Part shown: one piece after another, positions 43,398 through 56,500 of the stretch
Layout: each line of letters opens with the position of its first letter
Numbering within the stretch: position 1 is the first letter of the stretch
NCBI RefSeq assembly: GCF_002999335.1
Contig: NW_020312118.1
Span: forward strand, 1-64,000
Direction: 5' to 3'
Length of the DNA: 64,000 bases
From: Cyclospora cayetanensis
Taxonomy: Eukaryota; Apicomplexa; Conoidasida; Eucoccidiorida; Eimeriidae
Notes under the pieces: generated by a model
Database searches by the model: none
Seen by the model: only the letters and a program-made list of their open reading frames with translations
Told to the model about the DNA's origin: nothing
Position numbers and translations under genes: made by a program

Positions 43398-46377
43398 ATG
43401 GAAAGCGCTGTCACGCAGATCGGGTGGGACGAGGCTTCATACCTTTGGGAGATCAGAGACTTCATGGATCTTCGTGAAATGGCGAAGGAAGACCGTCAGG
43501 CACTTCATAAACCCGCTGCCCTACCCTTTTTCTTTCGAATGGAAACAGCCAAATCAAAGGGCACTCGCACTACATTGGCACACCTATGACTAAATTTACG
43601 TAGAGTTAAGTGTTATCAAGTAGGCACTGGGCCTAAAAGCTAGCAAATGTGAATAAGAGGCGGTAACAAGACATGGTATTCTGTGAATGTCGCAAAGTGA
43701 GAAAAGAGGAATCGTCCAGAACGGAAAGGCTGCATGCTGAGGCTTAAGGAACAGGAGCTTTTCGTCGCCATTTGTGTGTGTGATCTTACCTTCAGCATCC
43801 TGCTCTGCGAGCCGGCTTGAGAGTCCTGTGTTCAAGTGTTTCTCTCTCTGGCTGTTCCCCAACGGTCAGGAACAGCACGAGTCTGTTGGCCTCATAGACC
43901 TCGCTATCATGTTTAAAGGAAAGAGGGGGTCTGTCCGGGCGAAATGGACAGCTTGTTTCCTTGATGCGAAAGGAGAACTGAGTCAGCAGCCACGATAATT
44001 TACCGGCCACGCTTAGTTGAGCTGAGTTCATGCCCTATTGGCATTCCTACTATTTCCTTCGTTCAATATGCAACCATAACGTACTTTTACTTTGGGTGTG
44101 CGTATTCTTTACTGCGCTTTTTTCTGTGCCTTTCATGCAGCTTGGGCAGCAATGTCATTGCTTACATATGCAGTCCTGCTTCATAACTATATGTAATATT
44201 TTCAGTCATTTACATGTGCAGACACCCTGTCCCTGCTTGGCCTCCAAGCATACGCTATGTAACCTGTCCGTCGCGCCTAATCTAGCGAAAACTCAACCTG
44301 AGAGTTTATTTCTTCGATTCTAAGTCCGCTTTTTGTTGCTTGACTATTTCAGTCCCTCGCACCCGACTGGCTGACCCTTTAAAGAAATACTGCCCAGGAG
44401 GTGACGGCCGCCGTTTCTCTTACGCGCCCTCGTTAGACACTCTCCAGTCATGGCTTCATAACGGCACACTTCGCATTTATTGTCAAGCCTTTATTGCGCT
44501 GGACTGCAAGTCGGCCCACGTGCCGATCCCCCGTAAGTAGAATGCACGCCCTTGCTAACTTTTTGGTAAATAGACATTCTTTGTGTGAATACCACCTCAG
44601 CAAATCTAATTAAGGTCATCTAAATAAGCGGATTTTTCACCGGGATTAATTGAATGGCCTCGCAATTGCTATAGGGACGTAATCTGTCGCAAAAACGAGG
44701 CAGATCACTGCCTTGGTAATACGCTCAAGGAGGCTGTCACATGTACTATGCAGCTGTAATTGCACAAGTGCCACCTCAACGGCTGAAGGCGGACATTATT
44801 CACTACGCCCTTCAAGCTGACTCGCATGACGTCCGCGTGTGGTGCTGCAATTCCGTTACAAGTTGTTGCCGCTTCCTTCTGGCAGCTCGCTCCCCAGTGA
44901 GTTTGTCAACACAAGCCTGCACAGAAAACATGTAGGATTGTCAGCATGCAGTTCAAAGTACATTGACGTTAGAATAGTGCAAGCGGGCTGCTCTTAAATA
45001 GGGTAGATCAAACTACGATAGCGCATAGCCAATGAATTTAGAAGTCCCTGAGTGCTTACCAGCTTCACCCTACCTCCTGATATCGAGTTATCCCGCAGCG
45101 TATCGATCATCCGCCAGTATATCAAGCCTGGCCAGTATGCAAGACTAGAACCTAGTCAGGTTCAACGTGCGGTTACTTCTAGGTACTGCGCAAAATGCTC
45201 AACGGGCCGTTTCGGGAGGCCGACGCGCCGGACATCCATCTGACAGACATTTGCCCGTTTGCCGCTCACCAAATGCTTCTTTTCATTCATACTGACGCCT
45301 GCGAACTACTTGAAAAGCTGAAGCCAACGTGCACGCTTGAAGAAAAAAGGCAACGGCAAGAAGCCCTTATGGCCCTCCTTTCTGCCGCAGACAAATACGA
45401 TATTCAGGTAAGGCCGTTTCGCCTGCCGTGCGAAGAAGTATCCATGGAGATATTCTCGCCTAAGTAGTTCTTGCGTACATCACAGTTGCGTTACGTTTAC
45501 AGGGTGCTAAGCAATATTACTTCACCGCGTAGTAAAATAAATTTGGGGGGGGATTGCTTGCCATTAGCCATGCCAACACATTTGTATACAGAAATCAGTC
45601 GCAAACTTACACTCGAAATCTTGGAAGGCTCATGTAATATATCGCGCGTGGTTCATTCACTCGGACGCTAGACGGCTTTCTCTTGTTCTGTTAGTAGATA
45701 TATCAGGGGTCTTATGAGAAGGCAGCTGTCAAGTTGACCAATGGATATGGGGCGAGAATAGCAGTCTAGATCCTGCGTGTGGGTGGTTGTAAGGGTTTGA
45801 AGGACGAATGTGAGCAGCAGCTGGCAAATCTGGTGGACGAGGAGTCTGTCCTCGAGGTTTTGTTGTTTGCCCAATCACGGAACTTTAATCGACTGCTAGA
45901 AGCAGGTAAAAAGTAGCTGGGTTCCATATCATCAAGCCCATTACGGCATGCATTCAGAGACGGTGTTCACATATTGGCTTTATAAACGAAACTTGGCTCC
46001 GCTCAGGGCAACGATTGCCCCTCTGTTGGCTATTCATATACTCTCAACGCCCATGAACCGCCTTCTTCGGAATAACTGGCCGTACCACAAATAAGGAAAT
46101 GAATCATTTCGCTTGGACTGGAACATGCTATTTCTAAGCAGCAACACTGACTAGTCTGCGCACATGCACATCTACAAAATGTTGTGCCTCAGGTCAAAAG
46201 CTATTACAAGGGATGCCCGCTCTGCGCCTGTGGAAAACTTGGCAGAATAGGTCGCCCCGCCTTTTTAACCAGACAACCGTTCCTCATGCATGCGAGAACA
46301 CAGGAGGCTGCATCACGTGGGATACCAATGACAGAACCGAGGCCTTGTCTGTCTACGCTGCACCAGAGGTATCGTAG
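43398..46377 (+). CDS. MATH-BTB protein (SPOP-like CUL3 adaptor)
   Basis: MATH-BTB proteins bring substrates to cullin-3 RING ligases: MATH binds the substrate, BTB binds cullin-3. Seven exons: 43398-43494, 43796-43981, 44353-44532, 44754-44896, 45183-45407, 45794-45905 and 46193-46377; phases agree throughout and give 375 aa, practically the length of human SPOP (374). MATH: EASYLWEIRDFMDL, RLESPVFKCFSLWLFPNGQE, SLDTLQSWLHNGTLRIYC. BTB: DVRVWCCNSVTSCCRFLLAA with RSPVLRKML following, then APDIHLTDICPFAAHQMLLF and ALLSAADKYDIQ. BACK-like start: LKDECEQQLANLVDEESVLE. Two usual BTB positions before LAARSP are Cys-Cys-Arg rather than the common Ala-His-Lys. The terminal exon diverges from SPOP. 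Confidence 0.9.
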
Positions 46378-46526
46378 CTTGCGAACTTCACAAGCAGCGC
46401 GATCATTTGTGCAGTTCGCCTTTGAAAATAAAGCCAGTAGGCAGATCGCATAGGCGTTAGCGCCCCCTTTGTCATAGGGCTCTTCAGTGCGACGGGTTGG
46501 TCCACAACTCCCGCGTGTCTGATTTT

Positions 46527-49078
46527 TTATTGGTAAACACTTCGGAGGGGGATGAGTACAGGCTTCTCCGTAGAAAACGCCTGGAAAGTGTATTCGTCAA
46601 CAAATAGTAAGTAGAACGCCAGGATACCAGTAATGATCACACAGACGAGCCAGAAGCCACGCAGTCCTGAGGGACCCGTAAGGTGTATGTGAGCTGTGTT
46701 CTAAAGAAAACAACCGTGGACGCAGTCACCGAGTTTACCTACCGTAGGCTGCATATATGGGAAGTCCAGTTAGTTGAGACAGGCCGGCGTCTAGGAAGAA
46801 CAGGCAGGCGTTGAGACCAAGTACAGAACCCAGCTCTTGGCGTTGCACGAGCTTTGTCATTTGGGAAGTGCAGCAGATATACCTGTAGGAAGCAACCCGG
46901 TGAACCACCAATTCGACAACTTGTAGAGAATCCTGGTGGCTCCACCAGACGCATCGCTTTATTATTACAACACGATATAGATGAATGTATAGTCCTCCAA
47001 AGCGGTCCAATAGTGGCAAAAAGAATCAAGTGAACACCAGAGAACAACCGCACGTTCCCAGTGCACTAGCTAGCAAACAGCTTACAGCAGTGCTCCCCCG
47101 CATACTTGAATATGGAGTGAAAAGATGGCGCAGGAAAGATATGATTGGAATCAGCTTACGCGGAGTCAAGAGAAGGAGAAGTGTCTCAACCAGCGGCAGG
47201 TTGGGAAAGCATAGAAGCCTGAAACGGACAGGGGTTTTTTCTAGTCATACCAGAAAGGGCATAATGCGCTCTTCTAACCCTAAGAAACCGGCAAGGGCGA
47301 TGGGACAAGAGTATTTTATACAAGCGCGGTCTCCTGAAAAAATGGACATGTAAAATATTTTAAAAAGCTTAACTACAACCACAAATTTTTAACTGCCCGC
47401 GGCCGTCTGCACCTACCAAAACGAGAGGCCAAAAATGGAGCAAGAATGCCTGTCCACGTTCATGACGTTTGAAATGGGTCGGCACACTTTTCGGATAAAA
47501 TCTACCTTCGGCGGCTGCGCAAGAATGGATGAAACGCCGCACAAGCTGAGAGTACAACGTATTGCATACCAATCATAGAAGCCCCAATGGCAGTAACTAA
47601 GACATTGCTTTGAGCCGGCTGGAGGAGAGTAATCGCGTTCTTTAAAGGAAAGCTTTCAAGAGTCTTACAGTAAGCCCTTAAAAACACCAAGAGCTTGAAG
47701 CGACGCTGAATATCTGCTCATTGAGAATGCACTTACGGTACAAGCTGACGGCGACAGGCGTGAAGGCGTATCGTGCCATCAAGATTCTGCAAGCATCGAA
47801 GGGAATATATGCCCGGCCGGAGGAATCGCATAGAAAACTTGGTTTTACGGCAATAGTCCAAACACCATGACGAGGCAGCTTGATGCGCAGCGAGAAGCGA
47901 TGGAACCGAATCGCTGAATCTCATTTTTCACCGAAGGTACGGCTGTTTCCCCGATGATAGATGAATTAAAATGTGGATCCTGCAGAAATGAGAGTCAGAA
48001 GACCTACTGAATTCTTGTTGTTCATTTGAAGCGTGAAACAACTCGTTGAATTCATCTAAAAGGCTCGTCATGAACATCATCGAGAGGAAGCCACAGGCAT
48101 AACCGAATGAACAGCACTTGATGTATAGAATGGCTTTAGGAGCGTACAAACACAAAGCGCTGCAGCAGCAGGCTAGCATACCGAGGCTGAAAGCAAGGAA
48201 GCAACCGCACAGTTGAATTGACGAGGCGACGATAAGCGTTCCCCTCGGTCCAACGGAACTCGCGAGCGATGCCCCTATTCCTCCCCCGGCCACCAGTCCA
48301 ATGCAATAAGAAAGGTTAAGGTAGGCCAAATGTGCTGTTCGATCTCGATCGCCTGTTTCCAAGGAAACTACCATCATTGCTGCCTGAGTCCCATGAATCA
48401 TAAATCCCGGTAATTGACTGATAAAAAGCGCAGGAAGACTTGATGCCACTGCCATCTGTGGAATTAAATTACTCATTGAAAAATTATAGAGCTACGAATG
48501 ATTATATGCCCACCAAAATATACATCAGGCAACAGGAGGACATTGCCAGAATAAATCTGCACAGGATGCGAGTATTTCACGTAGCACAAAATGCTTGACC
48601 AACGCAGTATCAGGTCTCACGCGCTACGTGGTCCTAGTGCGTCACCGATCCGGCCGAAGATTGGCGCTCCAAGAAGTTGACATACCGAAAAAACACCTGG
48701 AGGAAAGTGATGGGCATTAGCAAGCCGCATCGAGGCTATGGCCTGCTCACCTAGTATCCAGCCGTTTGCCTGTGCAGCCGATCAGAATATCAGGTCTAGC
48801 TTCGATGGCCAATATCGTAATTCAAATCGCACCTGGACAGGCTGCTGGAGTTCCATGACAATGTAGGGAAGCAGCGCAATCTAAGGAAGCTAAATTTACA
48901 CGTGTGTGAGATCCCTATAGTTATGCATTCGAACCTGCATAGTGAATCCTGCTGCATAGATGGCCAGCAAGCAGTGGCAAATGCCAAGCGGGCCTCGCGA
49001 GAAGTCTTTGCATGATAGTACTGTGAACACTGCTCTTTGCGTGACACTCGTGCTGGCGGATCGCAAGAGCGAGGACAT
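46527..49078 (-). CDS. major facilitator superfamily transporter, SLC22A18-like
   Basis: A 12-helix MFS carrier of unknown substrate, nearest in motif order to vertebrate SLC22A18 (DHA1/TetA-like branch). Resolved exons: 49078-48935, 48880-48833, 48769-48751 (19 nt), 48696-48621, 48556-48514, a large exon from 48455 to about 48008, and at the far end 46882-46743 and 46693-46527. Motifs: helix 1 LLAIYAAGFTMQ then IALLPYIVMEL; the loop 2-3 signature GAPIFGRIGDALGPR; LFISQLPGFMIHGTQAAMM; AYLNLSYCIGLVAGGGIGAS; late helices QELGSVLGLNACLFFLDAGL and GFWLVCVIITGILAFYLLFV. The region about 46900-48000 should encode helices 7-10. A fragment IQRFGSIASRCASSC fits, but the junctions there could not be settled, so either very short introns or coding damage is possible. 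Confidence 0.8.
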
Positions 49079-49302
49079 TTCAGCAACCGAAGCTGCAGAA
49101 ATCCAGAGTCTGCTGTGAATCCAGTTGGTGTTTTGATAGTAAAACCTCCCAAAATGACGAAGTTAATGGGATGTAATAATTAATTAAAAATATTCAGCTT
49201 TTGGAAAATAAAAACGTGCTGTTTCAAGGAGCAACGCTGTCGATCAGTGTGGAGTGTATACGCACCCCTAATCTAGAGCAATTGTTCGTAGAGCGTGAAA
49301 CC

Positions 49303-52300
49303 TCAATCGCCCTTTGAGCATCCACTAATTTCGCTATAATGCGGGTTCTTTCCAAGATTTATGGGGTAGTCAAGAACTCCTGGAAACTCGTTGTCCACAG
49401 CATCCATAGCCTGCAACAGCGCCTCTACCGCCGGCTCATTTGGGGTGGAACACCGTATTTTTGTGTCTGCAGGGACCGCGAAATTGGGAACAAAACAGCG
49501 GTTGAAAGGGCATCAATGCATATTATGCGGGAGCACCGAATCTAGATCTGCATTCATTGATTCAGCCTATCACTGCCTAAGTAGTAACACTCTAGAGGAC
49601 ATCTGGATCACGAAAGTTACAAATTACAGATATTTTACCTAATGTATTTCTAAAATGACGCTGTCCTGGCATTCCGCATAAGACTCCAAGAACTGGCTTC
49701 AGCAGAACGAACGGACTTTTCGGCTTCCTCGCGCTTTGCTCGTAACGTTCTAAATAGTCCAAGTACGCCTGACAATTCACAATACAAGTCCCTTAGAACA
49801 AATTATTTGACCTTTTGGGACTCTCTGTATGTCTATTGCATACCAATTCAATTACTTACCAACATAAGACTCCTCCTGCAATTTGCACTATCTGGATTTC
49901 GGTTCGTTCCTGCATGGGTCACCACACGCGCAGCGGATAATAAAGAATCGTTTACCTAGAGTAGCTGTGTTTTGATTGGTCAACATGCTATTAAAGCTTC
50001 ACCAAATGTGGAAAGGTTCTGACTGTTCTCTAGCTAACCGTATATCAACGTGTCTGCTTGTGCAAGACAGCACGGATCATTCATTGCTGCTCTGCCTATC
50101 ATAACGCCATGAAGCCCTGGGCCGCCATTGATCTCCTTATGTTCCAAAAAAGAAGTAGTGTCACTTTTCGCTCCATTTGCGTTTAATTCTCTCCATTTCC
50201 CCGACAGTAACTCATGCGCCTGTTCAAGGCTAGTGACACCTCCATTAATGGAGAAGCGCAGATTAGGAAAGGCATCATGTAGGGCGAAGACCCTACAGCA
50301 CACAGGCGACTTAGCTACCAAAAAAAAGTGCATTTAAGTGGCACTAGTAAATTCCAGCATTCGATGGTGCGCGTTTACGGGCAAAAGCACTCGTGCACAC
50401 TAGTATATTGCAATACAGAAGCACATGAAATCAGATCGGAACACGATCGCATCATACATACCTGTCGTAAAGCAGAGGTGGAACGGAGCGGTTCTTCTTG
50501 GGGTCGACTCCCTGCAATCCAAACAAAGTCGGAATAACTGGACGAAGTACTTACTAGGGGAAAGACAACTGAGACTGAAAAGGGTCTGCAAAATAAAGGG
50601 AGTACGCAAGTCAAAAGCCTTTTCTATTCAGACTAGAAAAAGGGTACAATCACCAACGGCGGACGGTTGTGAGCTTACTTGAAGCCAGGCCTTTCTGGCG
50701 TGGATTATGAAGTGTGTGCATCCACCTTCTGCGACCGTCTGAAAGGTGTCAGGATCAAAACAGTCTCCTCTTGCCATGTTAAGGAAGTGTAGCTTCTGAA
50801 TTTATGAGGGAAAAGGTCAAGCTCAGGCCACTAAGTGCGCCTTAAACACAACCTTAGCTGACGCAAGTGCCTGTTTGTTCAACGCTATCAAGCCAATTCG
50901 ATGAGGAAGGCTCGCCATGAAGGCCATCATCACTGCGAAGTCCCCAAAGTCCTCAGCATCAATCTTCATTTTGTGGCTATACCTTGCCCTTCGTATAAAA
51001 CAATATTAAATGTGAAATGTAGCCATTGAAGGAATGAATTCCGTGAATTCATAAGGCATACCTCAACAAAGTTTCGGGTGAATTCCGGAGAGTCTAAAGT
51101 ATCGACGCCAAGTCTGCATTTAACAGTAACTGGGATTTGCACACGCCTTTTCATCTGGTACACAATGTCCCGGACCTTTTCGGGAGTCCTCATCAGTGCT
51201 GCGCCAAAACAACCTGAGAAGTTTGCATACCACCACGTAGAGGAGGTCGTAAATTCCCCAAATTGTACGCACAGGGAGACAGCGCATAGGTGAAATGGTG
51301 TTTAGCTCTCTAGGTAACAGAACTTATATGTGTGCATCTACGCTGTATGTGTGCATGTACAAATCACTTATTTGACGAAAGGGGCAAAAGGCGGACCCTT
51401 AGAAACCACTCTGCAGCTTGGACAGCCAACGTTGAGATTGACTTCATCGTAGCCGGTTCTTTCTACCCACGTTGCTGCCTCAGAAACGGTATCGGCATTG
51501 GATCCCCCTGTTAAAAATCGCACGATGTGAGAGGGCCGCCTACCTTAAGCAGCAGGCTGCTCTGCCATAAGGACGTACTGCGCACGGGAGAAGCGATACT
51601 AGAAGAGAGCGCCCGATTCGCAGTAATGTGCCCGCTTACCTAGCTGACAAACAACTGGATGCTCATACTCATCAAAGCCTGAAATCCCAGCGCACTGCAG
51701 AACATCCCAGTGGAGTTTGTCCTGATAAAGTAGCTGATTAGCTCGCACACGACGAAGAGGCGATGAACGGAGAAGACGAACGAATAAGGAAGCAGAGCTC
51801 GCAAGGAAACGGGGTCTGAAAGATAACATGTGTTCTAAAGAGACAGGAGAGAGGCAGGTTATTTAAATATGTACAAACATAAATACATATATGCGTGCAT
51901 ACGCACAGACCGAGACGTTCCAAGCTGTCTGAGGGGGTTCAAGATAGAAAAAAATGGACCTTATGAAACAGATACGGCGAGAAGCAGTAAATTTGAACCA
52001 AGGAAGACTAGAGGACGATGGGAAAGGTGCCAGGCAGAAGTATACCGATGTGGTCATCCAGGTGGTGAGTGTTATGGAGAATTGTGGAGTCCACTACCAT
52101 TTCCGTGTACAGAGTGGTTTTCCGAGTTAGAAGCCTCATAAAGTTCCTAACACAAATCAATGCACCACACAAGTATGTTTTCTACTAGGCCTATGAACGC
52201 GGTGGCCTCTGGTGTGAAACTTTGAAGTGGAAAAGCAGTAGAACGACGCTGCAAAAGTACGACGTCAAAGAACAGACGCTAGAGCGTACAACGTGGCACA

Positions 52301-52461
52301 CTAAACCTTCCCAAGCATACATCAATCGGATGGATTTTGACAAGGATACAAAGCATACAAGTAATTTCGTTTTACCGGAAATGGGAATTTGAGACCGCAA
52401 TCATCGGGGCCACAGCCAGCAACGGTTGCGAACCGTCCAATGAACTCCCTTCGTCCTCCAT
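49303..52461 (-). CDS. tRNA-dihydrouridine synthase, DusA type
   Basis: A flavoenzyme that reduces uridine in the D-loop of tRNA. Ten exons, all phase-consistent: 52461-52376, 52146-52046, 51678-51640, 51507-51397, 51213-51062, 50738-50679, 50511-50462, 50292-50039, 49791-49639 and 49466-49303; 389 aa. TIM-barrel motifs: LLAVAPMIAVSNSHFRNFMR, TLYTEMVVDSTILHN, EHPVVCQLGGS, GYDEVNLNVGCPSCRV (catalytic Cys in GCPS), GCFGAALMRTPEKVRD, IPVTVKCRLGVDTLDS, IIHARKAWL, RSVPPLLYD, FSINGGVTS and GVMIGRAAMNDPC. The GCFGA form is the one I associate with plant and algal DusA-like proteins, so descent from the plastid endosymbiont is a possibility. There is no signal peptide. The start ATG is the only one in frame just before the first strand. 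A 19-residue hydrophilic insert follows SINGGV. Confidence 0.93.
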
Positions 52462-53577
52462 CCCATTTGAATCGTTATAAGTTGCCTAAAGGAAGAAAAA
52501 AGGTCCCTAAAGAAGACGGTGAGCACCAGAGTCAGAAGGCTGGACACGCCGGGTGCTACATCGGTCACGGATCCCTCACGGCAAGCAGTGCATTAAAATG
52601 CAGAGCAAAAGAAACAGGAATGCCAATTGTTTGCCTAATAGCCGTAACCAATAAAATTTTTTTAAATAGAACACTGCCCGTGTGGGGCCCCAGAGGGAGG
52701 CCCTAGGAGGGCATCCAGGGGCCCGAGGGGCCTCAGAGGGCCACCCTAAGGACCATTTTTCTTTTTTGTCCGAAGGACGTGAGTTCCTCTTCTTGATATG
52801 AATTCATGGCAGTGCCGTGAATATTCACTTTAGAACGTGCGTTGTAGGACTACAGCACATCTGGATACGGCTGTTTTGCTCCAATAGACGACTAACTGCT
52901 TGTAAAGTCAGAGCATGTTCACTGCTCAGCTAATAGCACTGATGTAAATTTATCAGTGGACAGCAGCCTCATTGTCCGGCGCGGCGGCAAAAGGCCAACC
53001 GGCAGAGCAAGCACTCCCACAAACCTGCGTCTTGTGCTTGTTCCGTTGGCGCTGCATTCCATGAGCTACAGCTTCCTCCACCTAGTAATTGTTTATTTGA
53101 CATCCTCTGCTCTCTACGCTCCATGACACTCCAAAGAGTGCAGTGGCGCCAGCACAAGAACTTCTTTTGCTGTTTGCTTCTGGCTGTGCCATTTCGCGTT
53201 GCTGGCTCCACTGGACATAGGCTACGCATAATTACCCATTACATTGTTGCACAACCAAAGGAACTCGATTTCGTAAATCCGGCAAAGGTGTTTGTTCGTG
53301 CGCTTGTTTCGCCTCCGTGCCCTTTCCGCAAACCCCAAAGCCTAGTGCGTCTCATGACACACTAAGGCTACAATGGGAACGCAAATTCATCTTGCCACCA
53401 AAAAGAGGCAAACAAACACCGAGAAAAATATTGAGCACAACTGCATTAGAGGAAGGTGCCTAGTGCACCCCACTGCAGAGGGCGCCCTCGGCAAAGCGCC
53501 TAAGGAACCCCATGAGAAATCGGCCTAACGGTCGCACGTTTACCGGGACGTAGGGCCTTAAATGGTGCCTCCCGGAG
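52462..53577. other. intergenic region
   Basis: 1.1 kb between the 5' end of the DusA-type gene and the 3' end of the C2 protein gene. The only notable structure is the GC-rich block at 52680-52745; an 86-codon minus frame and an 80-codon plus frame near 53000-53365 overlap each other and look random. Confidence 0.55.
52680..52745. repeat. GC-rich interrupted palindromic block
   Basis: About 65 bp of gggcc/ggccc words (ggggccccagaggg, ggggcccgaggggcctcag) in otherwise AT-leaning sequence; several short inverted repeats could fold. Function unknown. Confidence 0.5.
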
Positions 53578-56500
53578 CTATCGACGAAATGGAGGCCCCA
53601 GGGCCGCGCACAAATCCATCAGCAGCGAACCCGCAAAGTTAAGTTCTAGGGAAGACCCTCTGTTGAGGCGTTCTGACGAGGCTTCTGAAGGAGCCCTTCC
53701 ACGAACTGGTTTGCCCTGCTGCTGTTGCTGCTGCTCTAGCAAGCGGTATAATAGTTGTTGCTGCAGCGGGTCATGGTAGGTGATCAGACATCCGTCTAAA
53801 GTTGAGAGGAGGAGCTGCAGCTTGGGATGCTGTTGCAGTAGTAGCAACAGGCAGGTGCGGACAGCAGAAGAAGCGCGGGAGGGCCAATCGGGCCTCTCAA
53901 ATCGCTGCAGCAAAGGGCATTGCAGCAGGGCCAGCAGCTCACTGCTGTTGCTGCAGCACCGCAGCCGCTCTTGGATTGACACTAGTGAAAACCGTTGCGC
54001 GTGGAGTAGCTGAAGGGCAGAGGGCCAGAGACAGTTTGGGGTAGGAAACGCCACTGGGGCGCTTCCATCAAGCCGAAGTTCTCCAAAAGGATGGGGATGC
54101 TGACTAGCTGCTGTCTTTGCTAGGGCTTCAATAACGTCCATCTCCCCTAGGTCAGCCTCGCAACGAGCCAGGGGCGACTCCAGGCGTACACGTCTTCTTG
54201 GGAGGCTGCTCCCGTGGGTGGCCTGTGGAAGCGGGGTGGTGAAGATTCGCTGCTGGCAAGTACTGCAGAGGCCCCAAACCCGAAACTCCTCTTCGGTATA
54301 CAAATCAGAAAAAGGACCCACCAGGTTGCTGCAAAAGGCATTAGTACAGAGAGCACCCATCAAGGGCGAGCGCTGAAGGTGTTCCAACAGCGAATCACTG
54401 TCGATACACACAGGGAAATGCTGCTGCTGTAGCTGTTGCTGCTGCTCGGTAAAAGCACGCCGCCACGCCAAAGACAACTCGTCCAATTGCTGAAGGAGTT
54501 GCTGCTGCAGTGCCTCATCTCCCATTGAGACATCCCTAGTCAGTTTCACATGTGATGTTGTTTCGCTGCTGCTGTTACTGCTAGTGCTACTGCGTGTGCT
54601 TCTTCTTCTGCTTCCGCTTTTGCAACTCTGAGTCTTGGCGGGCGCAATCCGGGGCAGAGGCTGTAGATCCTCCAGTTCTTGCGGCGGCGCAGCTGCAGCT
54701 GTTTTACTTGGATGAAACTGAACGCGAAACAGGATGTTTCCCTGCTGCAGCAGATGCTGCTGCCCGGCGCCTCCCAGGCTGCTGCGCCACCGCAGTGGGG
54801 ACCAGTGTTCCCAGGGGCTGGTGAAGGGGGGCAGAGGCAGCGCAGCCTCCCCGAGGAAGCACCGCGTGTTGGTGCCATTGTGAAGGTTGCTACTGCTCCT
54901 GCTGCTGTTGGTGGCCCAAAGCTGCGCACTCACGGACGCAGCAGCAGCAGCAGCAGCAGCGGCTGATGGCCAATGTACTCTAAATCTAAAGGTCTCCTTC
55001 CATATCCCGTCTGCGGAGAGAGCCGTTTCCCTCTCTTCCCATTCACTAGGTCCTGTGGCGCAGCGAAGCACTACTTGCAACTTGGTGCCGAATTGCAATC
55101 TCGGTTGCTGTTTCGCCCCAGCGTCCGGCAGCAGCAAATTGGCTCGGAGTACAGCAGCTTCCAGGTGACCGTCATACACCCCACTAAAAGGGTTCTCTGT
55201 TGCTCTCGCGGCGGCTGCACAAGCAGCATCACGCAGAGCCAACTCTCTCTGCTCCCAGGTGGATGGCAGTAGCACCTCTTCCTGCTCCTGTTTCTGATTA
55301 TCTTGGTCCTTCAAATGCCTCAAAAGGCCCTGAACTAACAAAGGCCGCAGCTGACTGTCTTGGAAAGCTTGCTCCACAAGGGAAGCTTCCCCAGGGCCCG
55401 CGTCTGCATGCTGCCTCTCTGCCGAGGAAAGCTGCTGCAAAGTCTTCTCCTGTTGCTTCTGCAGGTGACGTAGCAGCCTCTCCTGCTGCTGCTGCTGTTG
55501 CAGGAGCTGCTGCTGCAGCAGCTTCTCCTGCTGCAGCTGCTGCTGCTGCTGTTCGAGCTGCCGCTTGAGCAGCTCACTCGCTTCCTTTCGGTCTTGAGCT
55601 ACTGTCGAGAGGAGCTCCTGCTGCAGTTGCTGTTTGAGCGAGTGCTTTAGCTGCTCTTCCAATTGCTGTTTAAGCGTGTGCTGCAACTGCTGTTGCAGCT
55701 GCTCTTTGAGGTGCTGCTTCAGCTCGTCCCGTAGGCCATGCGCTTGCTGTTGCCGCTGCTCCTCATGCTGTGCCTTTAGTGCCTGAAGGGCCGCGTGAAC
55801 CTCCCTCAACCCCCCCTCCAGCGTCGTTTGTGAATCTGCTTCTTTTTTTGCCAGCCGCTTAAGTTCACCTTCCAGATGCGCTCTTTGTAACTCCATCTGT
55901 TCTCTAAAGGCCCTCACCTCCTCCTCCTGCTTTTTTTCCCTCTCTTGTTGCAAAAGCGTGTCTTGCCGCCCTGGGCCTTCGGGCTGCTGTTGAAGGCCAC
56001 ATTCGCCTGCCACAACGGGAGCCGCGTGCTGGCCCGTGTGCTGCTGCTGCAGTCGCTTCATGTTGTCTTGGTACTCCTTCAAAGCGTTCTGCGCCTCGGC
56101 AGCACTCTCGCTGTCCTCCACAAACCGTGCAACTGTGCGCTGTTTCAGCAGCGGTGGCTCCTCCTCCTCCTCAGTACTTCCCCCTCTCCTATTCTTGCTC
56201 TGCGTTCTGACCACAGCGGCCTCTGCAGACGCTTGGCCGGCCTCTTTTGTGTGGGGGCCCACAGATCCCCCTTTTGGCAGCTTCCTGGGTACCTTGTCTC
56301 GCAGTGCCTTAGCTACCTTCTTCGCTGCTGCAGCCTCGGCAAAGGCGCCAGCAGCACCGGCTGCTGCCGCCTCCTTGGCCTTGTCCTTTTGTTGCTGCTG
56401 AGGGTCCTCCTCCTGGAATTGGGCTGTTTTCTTCGGCAAGTGCCTATTTCTGGGGGAGAACTGGCGCTCCCACTGCTCCTGTTTCTCCTGTTGCAGCTGG

